From JAHEEL01 sp963700375 (lineage in GTDB: Bacteria; Actinomycetota; Acidimicrobiia; Spongiisociales; UBA5794): 64,000 nucleotides of DNA. The translations under genes were made by a program, and so were the position numbers. The stretch covers positions 528,997 to 592,996 of the forward strand of contig CAVOXF010000003.1 of the NCBI GenBank assembly GCA_963700375.1. The letters are read 5' to 3'. The number at the start of each line of letters is the position of its first letter. Position 1 is the first letter of the stretch. This document shows positions 25,986-35,019 of this stretch, in pieces. Below the pieces are notes generated by a model. The model was not told where the DNA came from. It did no database searches and was given only the letters and a program-made list of their open reading frames with translations.

Positions 25986-26534
25986 GTGCGCCTCGGAATC
26001 GATCTCGACGGCGTCGTCGCCGACTTCAACGCCGGCTGGGTGGCCAGGTACAACCGAGAGTTCGACGCCAACCTGACGACCGACATGGTCGACTCCTGGG
26101 ACGCGATGGGCGACATCACCCACTTCCCGACGCTCCGTGCATTCTGGGCTTGGGCCGAGAACGGTGACGACGACTCCGTCTTTCGTCACCTCGATCCCTA
26201 CCCGGATGCACTCGAAGCTCTCGAGCGTCTCTCGGCGAACCACCACATCGTGATCATCAGCGCCAAGTTCGAATGGGCCGTCCACGACACGTTCGCTTGG
26301 ATCGCCGACCGCAGGATCCCGACACGCGAAGTTCACATCACATACGCAAAGTGGCGCGTACCGTGCGATGTCTATCTCGACGACTCGCCCCACCAGATCG
26401 AAGAGCTCAGCACCCATCGACCCGAGGCCGTGGTCTGCCGCTACGTGCGGCCATGGAACAGACCCGTCTACGGAGTCCGCGACGTCGACTCCTGGCACGA
26501 CTTCGAGACGCTGGTCGACCAACGCTGGTGCTGA
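25986..26534 (+). CDS. 5'(3')-deoxyribonucleotidase-like HAD phosphatase
   Basis: A 182-residue HAD enzyme. Motif I is IDLDGVVADF (4-13), motif II is the ISA of HIVIISAKF, and the acidic motif IV is YLDDSPHQI (about 129-137). The arrangement fits the NT5C family, which removes phosphate from deoxynucleotides. GTG at 25986 follows the dnaX stop by two bases, so the genes are coupled. Specificity is inferred. Confidence 0.78.
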   Translation: MRLGIDLDGVVADFNAGWVARYNREFDANLTTDMVDSWDAMGDITHFPTLRAFWAWAENGDDDSVFRHLDPYPDALEALERLSANHHIVIISAKFEWAVHDTFAWIADRRIPTREVHITYAKWRVPCDVYLDDSPHQIEELSTHRPEAVVCRYVRPWNRPVYGVRDVDSWHDFETLVDQRWC

Positions 26535-26620
26535 GCCAATTGGATCAGGCGCGCGGTGCCTGATTACCATTGGATCGCTGGCTCGGGCGCACCCAGTGCC
26601 CAATCGACACAGGAGTAACA

Positions 26621-27742
26621 ATGAGGAAGACCCCTCTGATCGTCCTGGTTCTCGTGTTCGCGCTCATCGCAGCTGCCTGCAGCTCCGATAGCGACGAGAC
26701 GACGACCACGGCGGCAGCAGCCGAGACGACAACGACGGCACCACCGGAAACTACGACAACGACGGCAGCACCTGAGACAACCACGACCGAGGCCATGGTC
26801 GAGATTGGCACTGCCGACAACCCGATCAAGGTCCTGTTCGTTCCGTCCGTGAGTGCCGAAGAGATCATCGCCGGCGGTGATATCCTCAAGGGCGTCCTCG
26901 AAGAGGCAACCGGCCTCGTCTACGAGGTCAGTGTCCCGACGTCGTATGCCGCAACCATCTCCGAGATGTGCGCATCCCCCGAGAACACCATCGGGTTCAT
27001 CCCTGCAACCGCCTACGTCATCGGCAACGATGAGTGCGGTATCGAAGTGGCGATGAAGTCACTGCGCTACGGGTTCACCGAGTACTGGGCGGAGTTCATC
27101 GTCCCGCGTGACAGCGACGCGACGAACATCGCCGACCTGGCCGGCAAGAGCTGGGCCTACCCGGATGTTGGCTCGACCTCGGGCTACCTGGTACCCAACG
27201 GAATGCTTCGGACCGATGGTATCGAGCCGGGCGAGACGGTTGAGGCCGGCAGTCACCCTTCGGTCGTGAAGGCCGTCTACAACGGCGAGGCCGACTTCGG
27301 CACGGTGTTCTTCAGCCCGGCGATCGACGCTGAGAAGAACGTCATCTGGGACGGGACGCTAGCCAACGCGGATGTCCCAGCCGACAAGGTCGACAGCTGC
27401 GTCCTCGACGCAGACGGTCAGATCGAGTGTGACGGTGTGTACCCCCGGGACGCCCGGCGCGATATCCGCGAAGAGGCTCCGGACGTGATTCAGAAGGTCA
27501 GGATCCTCGAACTGTCGCAGCCGATCCCGAATGACACGGTCAGCTTCGCGCCGGCCGTTCCCGAGGAGATTCGGACCAAGTTCGTGACCGCGCTCGCCGA
27601 CTACGCAGCGAACGACCCGGAAGGTTTCGCTACCGCGTTCGATGCCTACTCCTGGAGTGGCGTTGCGCTGACCGATGACTCCGAATTCGACTTCATTCGT
27701 CTGCTCGTTCAGGAACTCGGCCTCGACACCGGCGATCTCTAA
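26621..27742 (+). CDS. phnD: phosphonate/phosphite-type ABC transporter substrate-binding lipoprotein
   Basis: The 373-residue protein has a lipoprotein signal (lipobox IAAAC, Cys20) and a long Thr/Pro/Ala-rich linker to about 62. A PhnD-type two-lobed binding domain follows, with GFIPATAYVIG near 125-135, DVGSTSGYLVPNGML near 182-196 and GEADFGTVFFSP near 222-233. AGGAG lies six bases before the ATG. It is the first gene of phnD-phnC-phnE. The ligand could be phosphonate, phosphite or phosphate-like; no C-P lyase genes are nearby. Confidence 0.9.
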   Translation: MRKTPLIVLVLVFALIAAACSSDSDETTTTAAAAETTTTAPPETTTTTAAPETTTTEAMVEIGTADNPIKVLFVPSVSAEEIIAGGDILKGVLEEATGLVYEVSVPTSYAATISEMCASPENTIGFIPATAYVIGNDECGIEVAMKSLRYGFTEYWAEFIVPRDSDATNIADLAGKSWAYPDVGSTSGYLVPNGMLRTDGIEPGETVEAGSHPSVVKAVYNGEADFGTVFFSPAIDAEKNVIWDGTLANADVPADKVDSCVLDADGQIECDGVYPRDARRDIREEAPDVIQKVRILELSQPIPNDTVSFAPAVPEEIRTKFVTALADYAANDPEGFATAFDAYSWSGVALTDDSEFDFIRLLVQELGLDTGDL

Positions 27743-27763
27743 GAGCAGTTGATTCGTAGCACT

Positions 27764-27801
27764 GAGCAGCGGGCGGGGACCTGTGTCCCCGCCCGCTGCT
27801 C
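27764..27801 (+). terminator. strong hairpin between phnD and phnC
   Basis: A perfect 17-bp stem (GAGCAGCGGGCGGGGAC and its complement) with a CTGT loop, no T-run. It probably stabilises the phnD message or attenuates read-through, so that more binding protein than transporter is made. Confidence 0.75.
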
Positions 27802-27827
27802 GACCAAGCAGACAGGGCGCCCGATCC

Positions 27828-28580
27828 ATGCTCAAGGTTGAGAATCTCACGAAGATCTACGACGGCGGCACACAAGCACTCGACGACGTCTCGTTCGAAG
27901 TCGAGAAGGGCGAGTTCCTGGCCGTCATTGGACTGAGCGGATCCGGCAAGTCAACGCTGTTGCGCTGCATCAATCGACTGATCGAACCGACATCGGGAAC
28001 GATCACCTGGGACGGCGTCGATGTGACGAACGCGTCCCAGGAGGAACTCCGACGCATCCGACGCCGCATCGGGATGGTCTTCCAGCACTTCAACCTCGTC
28101 AGCCGATCGAAGGTGCTGACCAACGTTCTCGCCGGCCGCCTCGGCTACGTCAACCCCGCACTCAGCGTCGTCAACCGGTTCCCGAAAGTCGACATCGAGA
28201 AGGCCCATGCTCAGCTGGCCAGAGTCGGCCTCGAGGACAAGGCGGGCGCCCGGGCCGATGAGCTGAGCGGTGGCCAACAACAGCGGGTAGGAGTGGCCCG
28301 CGCCATGATGCAGGACCCTGAGATCATGCTCGCAGACGAACCCGTCGCGAGCCTCGACCCCGTCCTCGCCCACAGCATCATGCAGTACCTCGAACGCATC
28401 AACCAGGAGGACGGCGTGATGGTGCTGTGCTCCCTTCACTTCCTCGACCTCGTCCATCAGTATGCGGATCGCGTCATCGCCTTGAATGACGGGAAGCTGG
28501 TCTTCGAAGGGCCGCCGAAGGAGATCGACGACGACAAGTTCAAGGAGATCTATGGCAAGGAGGCCGAGCGCGTTGGCTGA
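27828..28580 (+). CDS. phnC: phosphonate-type ABC transporter ATP-binding protein
   Basis: A 250-residue ABC ATPase with Walker A GLSGSGKST (35-43), the signature LSGGQQQRVGVARAM (about 146-160) and Walker B IMLADEP. The closest pattern is PhnC. Start at ATG 27828; an upstream in-frame ATG would place the start in the hairpin. Its last 29 bases overlap the start of phnE. Confidence 0.92.
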   Translation: MLKVENLTKIYDGGTQALDDVSFEVEKGEFLAVIGLSGSGKSTLLRCINRLIEPTSGTITWDGVDVTNASQEELRRIRRRIGMVFQHFNLVSRSKVLTNVLAGRLGYVNPALSVVNRFPKVDIEKAHAQLARVGLEDKAGARADELSGGQQQRVGVARAMMQDPEIMLADEPVASLDPVLAHSIMQYLERINQEDGVMVLCSLHFLDLVHQYADRVIALNDGKLVFEGPPKEIDDDKFKEIYGKEAERVG

Positions 28581-31026
28581 CTCGACTCCGACCTCGGCCG
28601 ATCCGACCCCAGAGGCCTCTACCCCGGAAGCACCGACGAACGATGGCCGCAAGCCCCGCGGCTGGCGCCGGTCGCTCTACATCCTCATCGCGATCCTCGT
28701 TGCCTTCGTTGTCTACGCCTTCGCGTTCGCGAAGACGGATGTCTCCCTCGAAGAGATCCAGTCGGAGACTCGACAAGAGCAGCTCTTTCGCATTGTGCGG
28801 GCGCTCGCCCGACCCGACCTGGTCGTTTATGACAGGACAGACCTCGTCGTGACGGCAGATGTGTACGTCCCGTGCAACGGGACGGAACCGACTCCGGTCA
28901 CGCCAGACGAGACGGGGGCGACCATTGCCGTCACGCCGACGTGCGCGGCGCCCGGAGATCTCCTCGCGGTCACCGGCTCAGGCTACGAGCCGGGAGCACG
29001 AGTTACCGTCAACTTCGTTCCCGTGTCGGACTTTGCGATCGTCCTCCCACAGGGCAGAGCCGACGTGGCAGAAGACGGAACCTTCACCCTCTCGTTCGAG
29101 GCACCAAGCCGCAAGACTGATGATCCCCAGCAGGTCGAGGCCATCACTCAAACCAACGTCGGTGGATGGAGGAATCGCGTATCCGTATGGACGGACACGA
29201 ACAAGAACGGGGTCCAGGACGCTGAGTCCCTCCCTGACTCCAACGATCCGATCGCCGCGTACACCAGCGTGCTTCCCGAGTTCGACATTCGGAGTCCCGG
29301 CGGCGTCACCCTCGTCGATGACAACAACAACGTCATCGACTTCATCAGCTGGGGCGGATCCTTCGAAGCGAGCACTGGTTCCGGGACCGGGCTCGTGAGC
29401 CGCGACATCGGTCTCGACCCGTTCGACGCGGGACCGGATGGCTCGGTTCAGCTCACAGGAACGGGCGCCGTCGCCGAAGACTTCTCATGGTCCGGGCCGT
29501 CGGCGAGCAGCTTTGGAACGATCAACGCCGGACAGAGCGCCACCAACGGTGACGCTCCAGGTGCACTCTTCTTCAACGAACTGGTATTCGGCGAGGAGCG
29601 CCGCCTGGAGATCGCAGGAGCGCCCGGCGCAAGCGTGGCGGATGTCTCGATGATCTTCTTCGACGGGATCGACGGAGCGCAATACAAGATCGTGCAGGTC
29701 GCCGACAAGACCGACCTGTCGCCGAGGCTGTCGGACAACGCGATCAACACGTGGGACCGCATCGTCGAGACCGTCATGCTGGCGCTCCTCGCCACCACGG
29801 TCGGCACGACCCTCGCCGTCCCATTGAGCTTCCTCGCTGCGAAGAACCTGATGCGAGACGTCACTATCCCGGTCATCAACCTTTCGCTCTCACTCATCGC
29901 CATCCCGATCGGCCTCGTCGTCGGCATCCAAGCCTCCCGATGGGCCTCGTCATTGCGGGCGTTCACCGATGCCAACTGGTCAACGCTGCTGTTGGCCCTC
30001 GTCGTCCTGGTCGCCCTCGTATGGCTGCTCCTGCGATGGATCTTCCCGCCGGAGGAGGAGGACGAACCACCGACGCTCGCCCTGCGCGCCGTCCGGACCG
30101 CTGGCCTAATCGGTGTTGCATTCCTGGCGCTGATCAGCTCATACATCATCGCGGATCTGCTGATCGTCCTCGGTGGCTGGATGGAGGATCTCATTACGTT
30201 CGCGAGCTTCCTCGGGACCTTCGTTGTCTCGCTCGGCGAGATCACCGAGATCGGGATCCCGGTGTTCTCGTCACTCCTCGGGGCATTCGCCTTCGCCATG
30301 GCGGCGAGCAAGTTCGGGTATCTTCTCGACCGTCATCTGTCGCGGACTCTCATCAACGGCCTGACCCTCGGCCTCTCCGCTGTCGCGGGCGCGATGGTCG
30401 GCATCGGCATCGGCGCCGTCATCGATTGGTTCTACCAGTTGGAGAATTCGTTCGCCACAGTGGTGGTCCCTGCGATCATTGGCGCAATCTTCGGGATGAT
30501 CCTCTCGGTGAAAGCGCTCAGGAAGTCCGAATCACAAAACATCGGATTGACGGTGTACTACATGTCTCGGACATTCTTCAACGGTCTCCGCTCCATCGAG
30601 CCCCTCGTCATGGTGATCATCTTCGTGGTGTGGGTCGGGATCGGCCCGTTCGCGGGTGCGCTCGCACTCGCGCTGCACACGACGGCATCGCTTGCGAAGC
30701 TCTACTCGGAGCAGGTCGAGAGCATTGCCAACGGTCCGCTCGAAGCAGTTCGAGCCACCGGTGCCACCCGCCTCCAGACGATCGTCTACGCCGTCGTGCC
30801 ACAGATCGTTCCGCCGTACATCTCGTTCACGATGTATCGCTGGGACATCAACGTGCGCATGTCGACGATCATCGGTTTCGCCGGCGGTGGCGGCATCGGC
30901 TTCCTCCTTCAGCAGAACATCAACCTGCTGCAGTACCGGGCGGCCGCCGCACAGATGCTCGCGATCGCGATCGTGGTGGCGTCGATGGACTACGTCAGTT
31001 CGCGGCTCCGTGAGAAGTTCGTCTGA
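28552..31026 (+). CDS. phnE: PhnE-like permease with a lamin-tail-like extracytoplasmic insert
   Basis: An 824-residue permease; ordinary PhnE is about 270. AAGGAG sits four bases before ATG 28552. A membrane helix (about 39-61) is followed by an extracytoplasmic region (62-395): an Ig/TIG-like part (VTGSGYEPGARVTVNF near 142-157), then lamin-tail-like sequence in which the C-terminal half (GGVTLVDDNNNVIDFISW, near 250) comes before the N-terminal half (LFFNELV...LEIAGAPG, near 340). The permease domain starts near 402 (PLSFLAAKNLM), is interrupted by about 225 residues with about six extra helices (440-665), and resumes at YYMSRTFFNGLRSIEPL. The coupling loop is EAVRATGATRLQTIVYAVVP (732-751). 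It is clearly the membrane partner of phnC; the extra domains are of unknown role. Confidence 0.88.
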   Translation: MARRPSALADSTPTSADPTPEASTPEAPTNDGRKPRGWRRSLYILIAILVAFVVYAFAFAKTDVSLEEIQSETRQEQLFRIVRALARPDLVVYDRTDLVVTADVYVPCNGTEPTPVTPDETGATIAVTPTCAAPGDLLAVTGSGYEPGARVTVNFVPVSDFAIVLPQGRADVAEDGTFTLSFEAPSRKTDDPQQVEAITQTNVGGWRNRVSVWTDTNKNGVQDAESLPDSNDPIAAYTSVLPEFDIRSPGGVTLVDDNNNVIDFISWGGSFEASTGSGTGLVSRDIGLDPFDAGPDGSVQLTGTGAVAEDFSWSGPSASSFGTINAGQSATNGDAPGALFFNELVFGEERRLEIAGAPGASVADVSMIFFDGIDGAQYKIVQVADKTDLSPRLSDNAINTWDRIVETVMLALLATTVGTTLAVPLSFLAAKNLMRDVTIPVINLSLSLIAIPIGLVVGIQASRWASSLRAFTDANWSTLLLALVVLVALVWLLLRWIFPPEEEDEPPTLALRAVRTAGLIGVAFLALISSYIIADLLIVLGGWMEDLITFASFLGTFVVSLGEITEIGIPVFSSLLGAFAFAMAASKFGYLLDRHLSRTLINGLTLGLSAVAGAMVGIGIGAVIDWFYQLENSFATVVVPAIIGAIFGMILSVKALRKSESQNIGLTVYYMSRTFFNGLRSIEPLVMVIIFVVWVGIGPFAGALALALHTTASLAKLYSEQVESIANGPLEAVRATGATRLQTIVYAVVPQIVPPYISFTMYRWDINVRMSTIIGFAGGGGIGFLLQQNINLLQYRAAAAQMLAIAIVVASMDYVSSRLREKFV

Positions 31027-31028
31027 CG

Positions 31029-32027
31029 ATGGGCGCGTTCCGGCTCCGCGACCGAGTGGTGACGGAGTTCGAGGAACTGGAAACGCTCGCAGCGGGAGCG
31101 ACATTCTCGACGGCATCGCTCGGTCGCGCCGTTCATGAAGAACCGGATCCCTGGCGGACGTGCTTTGAGCGCGACCGCGACCGGATCCTGCACTCGAAGG
31201 CGTTCCGGCGGCTGAAGCACAAGACGCAGGTCTTCATGAACCCGGAGGGCGACCACTACGTCACCCGCCTGACCCACACGCTCCAGGTCACCCAGGTCGG
31301 TGTTGCGATCGCTCGCGGGCTCAGCCTCAACCAGGCGCTGACCGAGGCGATCTGTCTCGGGCACGACGTCGGCCATTCACCGTTCGGTCATACCGGCGAG
31401 GAGGCCCTGAGCGACTTCGTCGAAGGTGAGTGGCGCCATTCCGATCAGTCCGTCCGGATCTACCAGGCCCTCGAGCCGCTGAACCTGACGGCGGAGGTCC
31501 TCAATGGGATCCGCGCTCATCCGTGGAAGGTCGAGACCCCGGCCTGGACTCCGGAAGGCGGTATCGTCCGGTTCTCGGATCGGATCGCCTACCTCGCCCA
31601 CGATGCCCTCGACGCTGTGCGAGCCGGAGTCCTCGGTCCGGCCGACTTCCCGCCCGCCGTGCTCGAGACGCTCGGTGTGCCCGGCAGTGAATGGATCAAC
31701 ACCATGATCACGTCGGTCATCACCACGTCCCTGGAACGGGACGAGATCACCATGGACGACCGCACCCTCACCGTGATGCTGGAGTTGCGGAACTTCATGT
31801 TCGACCACGTGTACCTGAGAGCGGAGACCGAACCGCAGCGCCGTCGGGCTCGGGAGATCGTTCGGAACCTCGTCGAGTACTACGTCGCTCACCCGGCAGA
31901 GATGCCCGCCACCTACCGCCAGGACGATGCCGACAGCCTGACCCAGGTCCTCGACTTCGTCGCCGGTATGACCGACCGCTACGCCATCAGCCGCCACGAC
32001 GACCTGTTCCGACCCCAACTGTTCTAG
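31029..32027 (+). CDS. dgt: deoxyguanosinetriphosphate triphosphohydrolase-like protein
   Basis: A 332-residue HD-domain enzyme of the dGTPase family, which hydrolyses dNTPs to nucleoside and triphosphate. Metal ligands are visible as RLTHTLQV (His about 82), GHDVGHSPFGH (HD about 111-112) and a later Asp in RFSDRIAYLAHD (about 180-191). It begins two bases after phnE but is probably unrelated in function. RRLKHKTQVF near the N-terminus is family-typical. Confidence 0.9.
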   Translation: MGAFRLRDRVVTEFEELETLAAGATFSTASLGRAVHEEPDPWRTCFERDRDRILHSKAFRRLKHKTQVFMNPEGDHYVTRLTHTLQVTQVGVAIARGLSLNQALTEAICLGHDVGHSPFGHTGEEALSDFVEGEWRHSDQSVRIYQALEPLNLTAEVLNGIRAHPWKVETPAWTPEGGIVRFSDRIAYLAHDALDAVRAGVLGPADFPPAVLETLGVPGSEWINTMITSVITTSLERDEITMDDRTLTVMLELRNFMFDHVYLRAETEPQRRRAREIVRNLVEYYVAHPAEMPATYRQDDADSLTQVLDFVAGMTDRYAISRHDDLFRPQLF

Positions 32028-32035
32028 CGTCTGTC

Positions 32036-32175
32036 GGCTTCCTCCCCATTTCGGGGGAGGTGGCGCCTGCGCAGCAGTCACTGGAGGGGTTCTCGACCTC
32101 TCTAGGAACGCGAGCGACCTCTTCCGACAGCGCCCTGACGGCGCTGTTCCTTCCCCTGAGGGGAAGGAACAGGCT
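32036..32175. repeat. hairpin-rich intergenic repeat block
   Basis: Non-coding block between convergent dgt and the small membrane protein. It contains CCCCATTTCGGGGGAGG, then ACAGCGCC-CTGAC-GGCGCTGT (32127-32147), then a perfect 11-bp hairpin GTTCCTTCCCC-TGA-GGGGAAGGAAC (32146-32170). The last hairpin may end transcription from both sides. Words resemble the segment embedded in dnaX. Confidence 0.6.
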
Positions 32176-32188
32176 CGAAGCTCGTGGC

Positions 32189-32602
32189 CTAATCGGCCAG
32201 TGCTCCGACGGTTGCAAGGATCAGCAGGTTCAGGACCGTCCAGGCCATCGCCACGGTGACATAGACCCGGAACCATCGCCCCCACGTCTCCGATCGAACG
32301 GCGATCGACGTTCCGAGGACGTACCACAGGGGGAGGCTCGTGACGAGGCCAAACAACACGACCGTCGTCCGCGACACGACGATGAAGTCGAACGAGAGGA
32401 ACCATGTGGTCGGCAGCGCGATGACCACCATCACGGCGGCAACGAAGCTCGCCGCGAAGTCCTGGAGGTCGCCCGGTTCGCTGGTACCGACCCCCAGGGC
32501 CAGCACCACCATCAGGAGCGGATACCCGAGCGCGAGGAGACCGGCCGCCGTCCGTCCAATCGACGAACGCCGCCGCGCGAACGAGACGTTAGGTGTGGCC
32601 AC
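32189..32602 (-). CDS. hypothetical four-helix membrane protein
   Basis: A 137-residue protein not recognised as a known family. It has four predicted membrane helices (about 19-38, 50-68, 76-97 and 112-134) after a basic N-terminus, which would place the N-terminus inside. It is a single gene convergent with dgt and divergent from the M23 peptidase gene. No motif suggests a function. Confidence 0.6.
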   Translation of the reverse strand: MATPNVSFARRRSSIGRTAAGLLALGYPLLMVVLALGVGTSEPGDLQDFAASFVAAVMVVIALPTTWFLSFDFIVVSRTTVVLFGLVTSLPLWYVLGTSIAVRSETWGRWFRVYVTVAMAWTVLNLLILATVGALAD

Positions 32603-32771
32603 GAAAACCTCGACACGACATCACGCGAATCGTACCGCGCGATGCCCCCGTCCGGCACACGGGGTTCGAAATGCCGGCCGCACGGTGGCGCGCGCAAGGG
32701 CGCGAAAACGCCCGTTCGAGGCGTTGCTCGTCTGGCGAGTACCTGGCCTTCGGGTCTAGCCTGACTTTCGA

Positions 32772-33917
32772 ATGTCCGTGTCACGAACCACCAAGACGGT
32801 CATCCTCGTCGTGCTCCTCGCGTTGCTGGTGATCTCTCCGATCCCGGCCGGGGCGCAGACCAAGCAGGACGTCGACAGAGCCGAAGCCGCCAAGGAGCAG
32901 GCCTACCAGGATCTCCTTGAAGCCAACCAGGCCGTCGGCTCCGCGATCAGCGAACTCGAGGGCATCGAGGCTGAGCTCAACGAACTCACCTACACCATCA
33001 CCCGTCTCGACCGGAAGATCCAGGAATTCGACAGCCAGGTCGAGGAACTCCGAGCCAACGCCCAGGAAGTCGTGGTCGAGGCCTACACCAACTCCGGGGC
33101 CGGGCTCGTCACCGCCGCATTCACTGCCGGGTCGATCCAGGACCTGCTCACCAGCCAGACCCTCATCGGACAGGCAACGGACCGGGACCTCGCCTCACTC
33201 GACCTGCTTACCGCGGTCAACCGCGAGAACGACCGGCTGAAGGTTGAGATCGCGGAGAAGCAGACCGAGGTGGAGGTGCTCGAACAACAGCAGGTCGCCG
33301 TCGTCGAGCGTCTCTCCGTAGCGCGTCAGAAGGCCGATGAGGTGTTCGAGTACGCCAAGGACAAGTACCAGGACGTGTACGCCGACTACCAGGCTGAGCT
33401 CAAGCGCCAGGCCGAGGCCGAGGCGAAGCGCAGAGAGGCCGAGGCGGCAGCGGCCCGAGCAGCCAACAACTCGTCAGGCGCCGCACGCAGCTCCGCAGCC
33501 GCAGGCCTCCCGGCCGCAACGACGCAGGGGGTGGCCTGCCCCGTCGCCGGCAACACCTGGTTCATCGACACGTGGGGCGCAGCACGACCCGGTGGGCGAA
33601 CACACAAGGGTGTCGACATGTCCGGGGCGCAGGGAACCCCGCTCGTTGCCATGAACTCCGGCAAGGTCCGCCTCAATTGGCACTCGGACGGTGGACGCCA
33701 GGTCTACGTGTATGGCGATGACGGCAACTTCTACTACTACGCCCACCTCAGCGGTTACGCCGCCGGATTGAGCAACGGTGATCGGGTCGGCAAAGGCGAA
33801 CTCGTCGGATACATGGGTGCAACCGGGAACGCCTCGGTCTCGCACCTCCACCTTGGCATGGGCCGTACCGGCGGTGCGTATGTGAACCCCTACCCCACCG
33901 TCCGGGCCGCCTGCTAG
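32772..33917 (+). CDS. secreted M23 peptidase with N-terminal coiled coil
   Basis: A 381-residue cell-wall hydrolase candidate. It has a signal peptide (1-28), a long coiled coil (about 30-235) as in EnvC/CwlO-type proteins, an Ala/Ser-rich linker, and a C-terminal M23 domain whose zinc ligands appear as HKGVD (His278, Asp282) and HLHLG (about 358-362). The complete ligands suggest it is active as a glycyl or peptide cross-link endopeptidase. The coiled-coil part resembles the truncated protein at the left edge of the window. Confidence 0.87.
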   Translation: MSVSRTTKTVILVVLLALLVISPIPAGAQTKQDVDRAEAAKEQAYQDLLEANQAVGSAISELEGIEAELNELTYTITRLDRKIQEFDSQVEELRANAQEVVVEAYTNSGAGLVTAAFTAGSIQDLLTSQTLIGQATDRDLASLDLLTAVNRENDRLKVEIAEKQTEVEVLEQQQVAVVERLSVARQKADEVFEYAKDKYQDVYADYQAELKRQAEAEAKRREAEAAAARAANNSSGAARSSAAAGLPAATTQGVACPVAGNTWFIDTWGAARPGGRTHKGVDMSGAQGTPLVAMNSGKVRLNWHSDGGRQVYVYGDDGNFYYYAHLSGYAAGLSNGDRVGKGELVGYMGATGNASVSHLHLGMGRTGGAYVNPYPTVRAAC

Positions 33918-33929
33918 CCCCAGCCGTAG

Positions 33930-34080
33930 GGTGCCGGGTGCCGGCTACGAGCGAGAACGCGCGCGGCTTCCGTTGTGTGTCCCCTGTCTTGGCGCCTCCC
34001 TCCCGGTTTCTATCTCCGACCGAAGGCTTCGGGCCGGTAGCTGGTGGCTGGTAGCCGCGTGGCGGTCATCGGCGACTTAC
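33930..34080. repeat. simple-sequence repeat region before ABC exporter
   Basis: A gene-free spacer with GGGTGCCGGGTGCCGGCTACGAG and GGTAGCTGGTGGCTGGTAGCC style reiterations of 7-9 bases. The transcription start for the exporter operon must lie here or just after it, but no clear -10/-35 pair was fixed. Confidence 0.4.
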
Positions 34081-34095
34081 TACTCTTGTTCGTTC

Positions 34096-35019
34096 ATGCC
34101 ACCTCTCATCCACGCTCGACAACTCACGAAGCAGTTCGGCGACTTCGTCGCGGTTGACGGGATCAACTTCGCGGTCGAACAGGGAGAGTCGTTCGGATTC
34201 CTCGGGCCGAACGGCGCCGGCAAGACCTCGACGATGCGCATGATCGGCGCGGTGAGTCCGATCACGAGCGGAACCCTGTCCGTTCTCGGCCTCGATCCGG
34301 AACATCAGGGCCCTCAGCTCCGCTCCAAGCTCGGCGTCGTTCCCCAGGAGGACAACCTCGACGAGGAACTCACCGTCTACGACAACCTCATGATGTACGG
34401 CCGCTACTTCGATCTGCCAAGGTCCGTCATCAAGGAACGCATCGAGGAACTCCTCGAGTTCGTGCAACTCACCGACAAGCGAAAGTCGAAAGTCGATGCG
34501 CTCTCTGGAGGAATGAAGCGGCGCCTCACGATCGCCCGCGGCCTCATCAACGAACCCGACCTCCTGATCCTCGACGAGCCGACGACCGGCCTCGACCCAC
34601 AGGCTCGCCACGTCCTCTGGGACCGCCTCTACCGCCTCAAGCAACAGGGGGTCACGCTGATCATCACCACCCACTACATGGACGAGGCCGAGCAACTCTG
34701 CGACCGCCTGGTCATCATGGACAAGTCGAAGATCGTGGCTGAGGGGTCACCGCGCTCGCTCATCGAGGAATACGCCCCCCGGGAGGTTGTCGAGTTCCGC
34801 TTCCCGCCGGGAGTGCTTCAGCAGGTAGCGGAACAGATCGAAGGACTCGCCCCCCGCACGGAGATCCTGGCCGACCGGGCACTCCTCTACACCGACGACG
34901 CCGAGGAGACGATCTCCCGCGTGTCAGCCGAGGGCCTCGAACCCGAGATGGTGCTCGCGAGGCGGTCCTCCCTCGAGGACGTCTTTCTCCGTCTCACCGG
35001 CCGCACCCTCATCGACTGA
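34096..35019 (+). CDS. ABC-2 type exporter ATP-binding protein (DrrA/NodI-like)
   Basis: A 307-residue ATPase with Walker A GPNGAGKT (37-44), signature LSGGMKRRLTIARGL near 136-150 and Walker B LLILDEPTTGLDP. The C-terminal about 80 residues form the accessory domain typical of DrrA/NodI-type exporters. ATG 34096 fits the family start; the frame is open further up through repeat DNA. It is followed by two permease genes with 1- and 4-base overlaps, forming a three-gene operon. The cargo is unknown. Confidence 0.9.
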   Translation: MPPLIHARQLTKQFGDFVAVDGINFAVEQGESFGFLGPNGAGKTSTMRMIGAVSPITSGTLSVLGLDPEHQGPQLRSKLGVVPQEDNLDEELTVYDNLMMYGRYFDLPRSVIKERIEELLEFVQLTDKRKSKVDALSGGMKRRLTIARGLINEPDLLILDEPTTGLDPQARHVLWDRLYRLKQQGVTLIITTHYMDEAEQLCDRLVIMDKSKIVAEGSPRSLIEEYAPREVVEFRFPPGVLQQVAEQIEGLAPRTEILADRALLYTDDAEETISRVSAEGLEPEMVLARRSSLEDVFLRLTGRTLID

